From contig JAJXXM010000307.1 in assembly GCA_021781095.1 (NCBI GenBank), positions 1 through 18,755 of the forward strand: a stretch of DNA of 18,755 nt. The letters run 5' to 3'. Both the position numbers and the translations under genes were made by a program. Below are positions 16,147 through 18,755 of this stretch, piece by piece; within the stretch, counting starts at the first letter, position 1, and the number at the start of each line of letters is the position of its first letter. This DNA is from a bacterium (lineage in GTDB: Bacteria; Eremiobacterota; Eremiobacteria; Baltobacterales; Baltobacteraceae). The notes beneath the pieces are model-generated. The model searched no databases. It saw nothing but the letters and a program-made list of their open reading frames with translations, and was not told the DNA's origin.

Positions 16147-16779
16147 GTGTTTTCACGCATCGAGGGGCGGCTCGTCGAACGCGAGGGCGAGCGCGTGATG
16201 CTCGACGTCGGCGGCCTCGGGTACGAGATCCTCGTGCCGCTCTGCGTCGCCGAAAAACTTCCGACCGAACCGGGGACTCCCGTGCGGCTCGAAATTTATT
16301 CGGTGCTCTCGCTCGAACAGAAGAGCGGGCGATTTTCGTATTACGGGTTCTCGAACTCCGTCGAGCGTGCGTTTTTCGAGGCGCTTCTCGGCGTTTCGTC
16401 GATCGGCCCTCGCTCGGCGGTCCGCGCGTTCTCGGTCCCGATGAATAAAATTGCCGCCGCGATCGAACGCGGCGATCACACCTTTCTCAAGACCCTTCCG
16501 GGAATCGGGCAGCAGAAGGCCCGCGATATCGTTGCGAAGCTTCAGGGAAAAGTCGCGCGCTTTTTATTGATTCAAGAAGCGCCCGAGCCCTCGACGAAAC
16601 GAATGCCCGATTTCGCCGACGAGGCGCTTGCCGTGCTGTTGCAATTAGAATATCGCCGTCAGGAAGCGGAGAAGATGCTGCGCGACGTCCTCGACGCGCG
16701 CCCCGACATCGACGACGCCGAGCGTCTGCTCGCGGCGATCTACGAACGGCGCAGCGTTCCTACGGCGGTTCGTTCGTGA
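16147..16779 (+). CDS. ruvA: Holliday junction branch migration protein RuvA (divergent)
   Basis: RuvA forms tetramers that clamp the four-way junction and load the RuvB motor. This 210-residue protein has the N-terminal OB fold (MFSRIEGRLV at 1-10; VGGLGYEILVP at 21-31), a first helix-hairpin-helix around VSSIGPRSA (83-91), a second around LPGIGQQKARDIV (117-129), and a C-terminal RuvB-binding domain (about 155-202). Two features differ from common RuvA. The strand leading to YGF is extended (SLEQKSGRFSYYGF at 55-68, where relatives have a shorter REDA-type stretch). The second hairpin lacks the usual AxRIxxEL signature and reads ARDIVAKL instead. Position between ruvC and ruvB, with a GTGA overlap to ruvB, makes the identity firm. 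Confidence 0.93.
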   Translation: MFSRIEGRLVEREGERVMLDVGGLGYEILVPLCVAEKLPTEPGTPVRLEIYSVLSLEQKSGRFSYYGFSNSVERAFFEALLGVSSIGPRSAVRAFSVPMNKIAAAIERGDHTFLKTLPGIGQQKARDIVAKLQGKVARFLLIQEAPEPSTKRMPDFADEALAVLLQLEYRRQEAEKMLRDVLDARPDIDDAERLLAAIYERRSVPTAVRS

Positions 16780-17813
16780 GCGAGGAGGCACGCAAGAAGC
16801 TCTTTGGCCCCGAGGATACCGAACCGCTCGATGAGTCGACGCGGCTGCTCGATCCCGAGGGCGCGCTCGAGGACGAGGTTCTCGGTGCCGGGCTACGACC
16901 GCGCCGTTTCGACGAATACGTCGGGCAAGAGCAGGTCGTCGAAAATCTTCGCATCGCGATCGATGCCGCACAGCGACGCGACGAGCCGCTCGAACACGTA
17001 TTGTTCTACGGTCCGCCGGGATTGGGAAAAACCACCTTGGCGGCGCTCATCGCGCGCGAAATGGGTGCGAGCATTCGTCCGACGAGCGGACCGACGCTCG
17101 ATAAGCCGAAGGATCTCGTCGGCGTCCTCACATCGCTCGAACATGGAGACGTGCTCTTTATCGACGAGATGCATCGGCTCGGGCGCGTTGTTGAAGAGTT
17201 CCTCTACCCGGCGATGGAGGATTTTCAGATCGACTTTATCGTCGATCGCGGGGCCTACGCTCGGACGTTGAAGTTGCCGCTCAAACGATTCACGCTCGTC
17301 GGAGCGACGACGCGGGCCGGCATGCTCTCCGCGCCGCTGCGCGATCGCTTCGGCATCGTCCATCACCTCGATTACTACAACGTGAGCGATCTCGAACGCA
17401 TCGTCGCGCGCTCCGCATCGATTTTGGAGGTGCCGATCGAACCCGACGGGTGTATGGCGATCGCCGCACGGAGCCGCGGAACGCCGCGCATCGCCAATCG
17501 GCTGCTGCGGAGGGTGCGCGATTACGCACAGGTACGCGGTGACGGTCGCATCAGCGCGCAGGTCGCGCTCGACGCATTAGCGCGCGAAGGCGTCGACGAA
17601 CGCGGCCTCGACCGGCTCGATCGCGCTTTTCTGCGCACGCTCGTCGAGCAGTATCGTGGTGGGCCGGCGGGAATCGCGGCGATCGCTGCGAGTCTCAGCG
17701 AGGATGCCGAGACGCTCGAGGACGTCGTCGAGCCCTTTCTGCTGAAGAGCGGGTACATCGTTCGCACGGCGGCGGGACGTCGAGTGACGGAGGCCGGGCG
17801 CTCGGCGCTATGA
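16776..17813 (+). CDS. ruvB: Holliday junction branch migration ATPase RuvB
   Basis: RuvB is the AAA+ hexameric motor that pumps DNA through the RuvA-bound junction. The 345 residues show Walker A GPPGLGKT (79-86), Walker B LFIDEMHRL (127-135; most relatives have DEIHRL), sensor 1 GATTRAG (176-182), the arginine-finger region LRDRFG (188-193), sensor 2 in TPRIANRLLRRVRDY (236-250) and a C-terminal winged-helix domain (TLEDVVEPFLL at 313-323). The first 35 residues are an acidic, poorly conserved lead-in, as in many RuvB proteins. The GTG start overlaps the ruvA stop; the stop overlaps the following gene by ATGA. Confidence 0.97.
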   Translation: MSEEARKKLFGPEDTEPLDESTRLLDPEGALEDEVLGAGLRPRRFDEYVGQEQVVENLRIAIDAAQRRDEPLEHVLFYGPPGLGKTTLAALIAREMGASIRPTSGPTLDKPKDLVGVLTSLEHGDVLFIDEMHRLGRVVEEFLYPAMEDFQIDFIVDRGAYARTLKLPLKRFTLVGATTRAGMLSAPLRDRFGIVHHLDYYNVSDLERIVARSASILEVPIEPDGCMAIAARSRGTPRIANRLLRRVRDYAQVRGDGRISAQVALDALAREGVDERGLDRLDRAFLRTLVEQYRGGPAGIAAIAASLSEDAETLEDVVEPFLLKSGYIVRTAAGRRVTEAGRSAL

Positions 17814-18755
17814 AGGTTCCTCGCCGCAGCTTTCTCGGAGCGCTCGCCGGGCTCGCCCTCGCAACGCCGCTCGCCGCGCAGGAGCTCGGAGGGGGTGGGG
17901 ACCGTTCGCAGGCGCTGCGCGTGCTGCTCGGGCGGGGGGCGGTCGATCCGATTCCCGGTGGATTTCTCTTTGGCGGCCACCGCTACCGCGGCTCGTACTC
18001 GGTGCTCGCCGACGGACGTGTGATCAACGAGGTCGACTTCGACGATTATCTTGCCAGCGTCGTGCCCTCGGAGATGAGCGCGCGTTGGCCGGCCGCCGCG
18101 CTCGAGGCGCAGGCGATCTGTTCGCGAGGATTCATCCTCGCACGCAGCAATCCGAATCGCCCGTACGATGTCGTGCCCTCCGAACTCGCGCAGGTCTATC
18201 GTGGCGTTGAGAGCGAGCAGCCCGCGAGTACGGCGGCGGTACGGAGAACCTCGGGACTCGTGTTGCGCTACGGCCATGGATTCGCGCAGATCGAATACTC
18301 GTCGTGTTGCGGCGGGTACAGCGAATCCTCCGCCGATGCATGGGGCGGCGCGCCGATCCCGTACCTCGTCGCACATCCCTGCCCCTACTGTGTCGGCTCG
18401 CCGCGTTATCGCTGGAAAACCGATCTGCTCGCCGCCGATCTCGATGCGGTCGTCGAAAAAATCGCGCCTCAGGTCGGCGCGCTGCAGCAGGTACGCTTTA
18501 CGGATCTCGATCGGAGCGGTCGCGCGCGTTCGGTCGCACTCAACGGAACGGCCGGCGTCGCACGAATTCCGGCATCGCGATTTCGCATCGATGTCGGAGC
18601 GCGTCGAGTCCCCAGCCTCCTCGTTCGGCGAGAGGCGGCACTCCTCGCGCCGGGCACGCAGGCCTTTGCCGGGCTCCATATCGAAGGGAGAGGCCTGGGG
18701 CATGGAGTCGGTCTCTGTCAATGGGGCGCGAGAGGTTACGCTCTCGCCGGAGGCT
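17810..18755 (+). CDS. SpoIID/LytB-domain exported protein (3' end outside window)
   Basis: The first 315 residues are visible and no stop is reached. The N-terminus has a twin-arginine type signal (PRRSFLGALAG at 4-14, hydrophobic core, cleavage likely after AAQ at 22-24). The SpoIID domain follows, with DDYLASVVPSEM (78-89; E88 matches the catalytic glutamate of SpoIID lytic transglycosylases), then WPAAALEAQAIC (93-104) and GHGVGLCQWGARGYA (297-311). Cysteines C166, C167, C191 and C194 (SSCCGG and HPCPYC) could form the structural zinc site reported for SpoIID. Such proteins cut glycan strands lacking stem peptides or enhance amidases, and occur widely outside spore formers. The gene overlaps ruvB by ATGA; a SpoIID-family gene after ruvB is known in several phyla. 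Confidence 0.92.
   Translation, partial: MKVPRRSFLGALAGLALATPLAAQELGGGGDRSQALRVLLGRGAVDPIPGGFLFGGHRYRGSYSVLADGRVINEVDFDDYLASVVPSEMSARWPAAALEAQAICSRGFILARSNPNRPYDVVPSELAQVYRGVESEQPASTAAVRRTSGLVLRYGHGFAQIEYSSCCGGYSESSADAWGGAPIPYLVAHPCPYCVGSPRYRWKTDLLAADLDAVVEKIAPQVGALQQVRFTDLDRSGRARSVALNGTAGVARIPASRFRIDVGARRVPSLLVRREAALLAPGTQAFAGLHIEGRGLGHGVGLCQWGARGYALAGG

Noticed and set aside
17522..18721. 399-codon minus-strand open frame opposite ruvB and the SpoIID-like gene
   Set aside because: The plus strand here encodes clear RuvB and SpoIID motifs. The antisense product is Arg-rich with no domain.

Overview
This is a GC-rich, densely coding chromosomal segment. Seventeen genes are visible, two of them partial, and all but one lie on the + strand. 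Nine gene junctions are 4-base ATGA, GTGA or TTGA overlaps, and GTG and TTG starts are frequent. No tRNA, rRNA, CRISPR array, insertion sequence, prophage or plasmid function was seen. The mix of genes suggests a deep-branching, high-GC bacterium: an actinobacterial-style PbpA-PknB pair, a SpoIID-like protein behind ruvCAB, and a MoxR/DUF58/VWA module. It recalls Eremiobacterota/WPS-2-type genomes, but this assignment is inference and weak.

Region 1 (1-4031) is pyrimidine biosynthesis. It holds the tail of a probable pyrR, then pyrB (aspartate carbamoyltransferase) and pyrC (dihydroorotase). A MarC-family membrane protein gene follows on the minus strand, and then carA (glutaminase subunit of carbamoyl-phosphate synthetase). 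pyrC and marC converge at a 17-bp-period direct repeat in which each copy supplies the stop codon of one gene. marC and carA diverge from a 45-bp gap.

Region 2 (4001-8220) is a compact Bat-like module (BatD-like, MoxR ATPase, DUF58, VWA/BatA-like) whose genes overlap one another. It leads into pdxH (pyridoxamine 5'-phosphate oxidase). The module separates carA from carB by about 4.25 kb, although the two products form one enzyme.

Region 3 (8286-15635) begins with carB after the largest gap in the window (65 bp). It continues with an unrecognised cysteine/histidine-bearing protein, a class B penicillin-binding protein of PbpA type, and a transmembrane Ser/Thr kinase with five extracellular PASTA repeats. 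The last two form a cell-wall synthesis and sensing pair.

Region 4 (15632-18755) is the Holliday-junction machinery ruvC-ruvA-ruvB, followed by a Tat-type signal-peptide SpoIID/LytB-domain protein that runs off the window end.

From carA to the end, all genes could be read as one roughly 16-kb run joining nucleotide synthesis, membrane-complex maturation, cell-wall control and recombination. The breaks most likely to hold extra promoters are 2901-2945 and 8221-8285. No wholly new system is obvious. The most open items are the unknown protein at 11423-12184, the Bat-like module nested between carA and carB, and a strong excess of the palindrome CGATCG.
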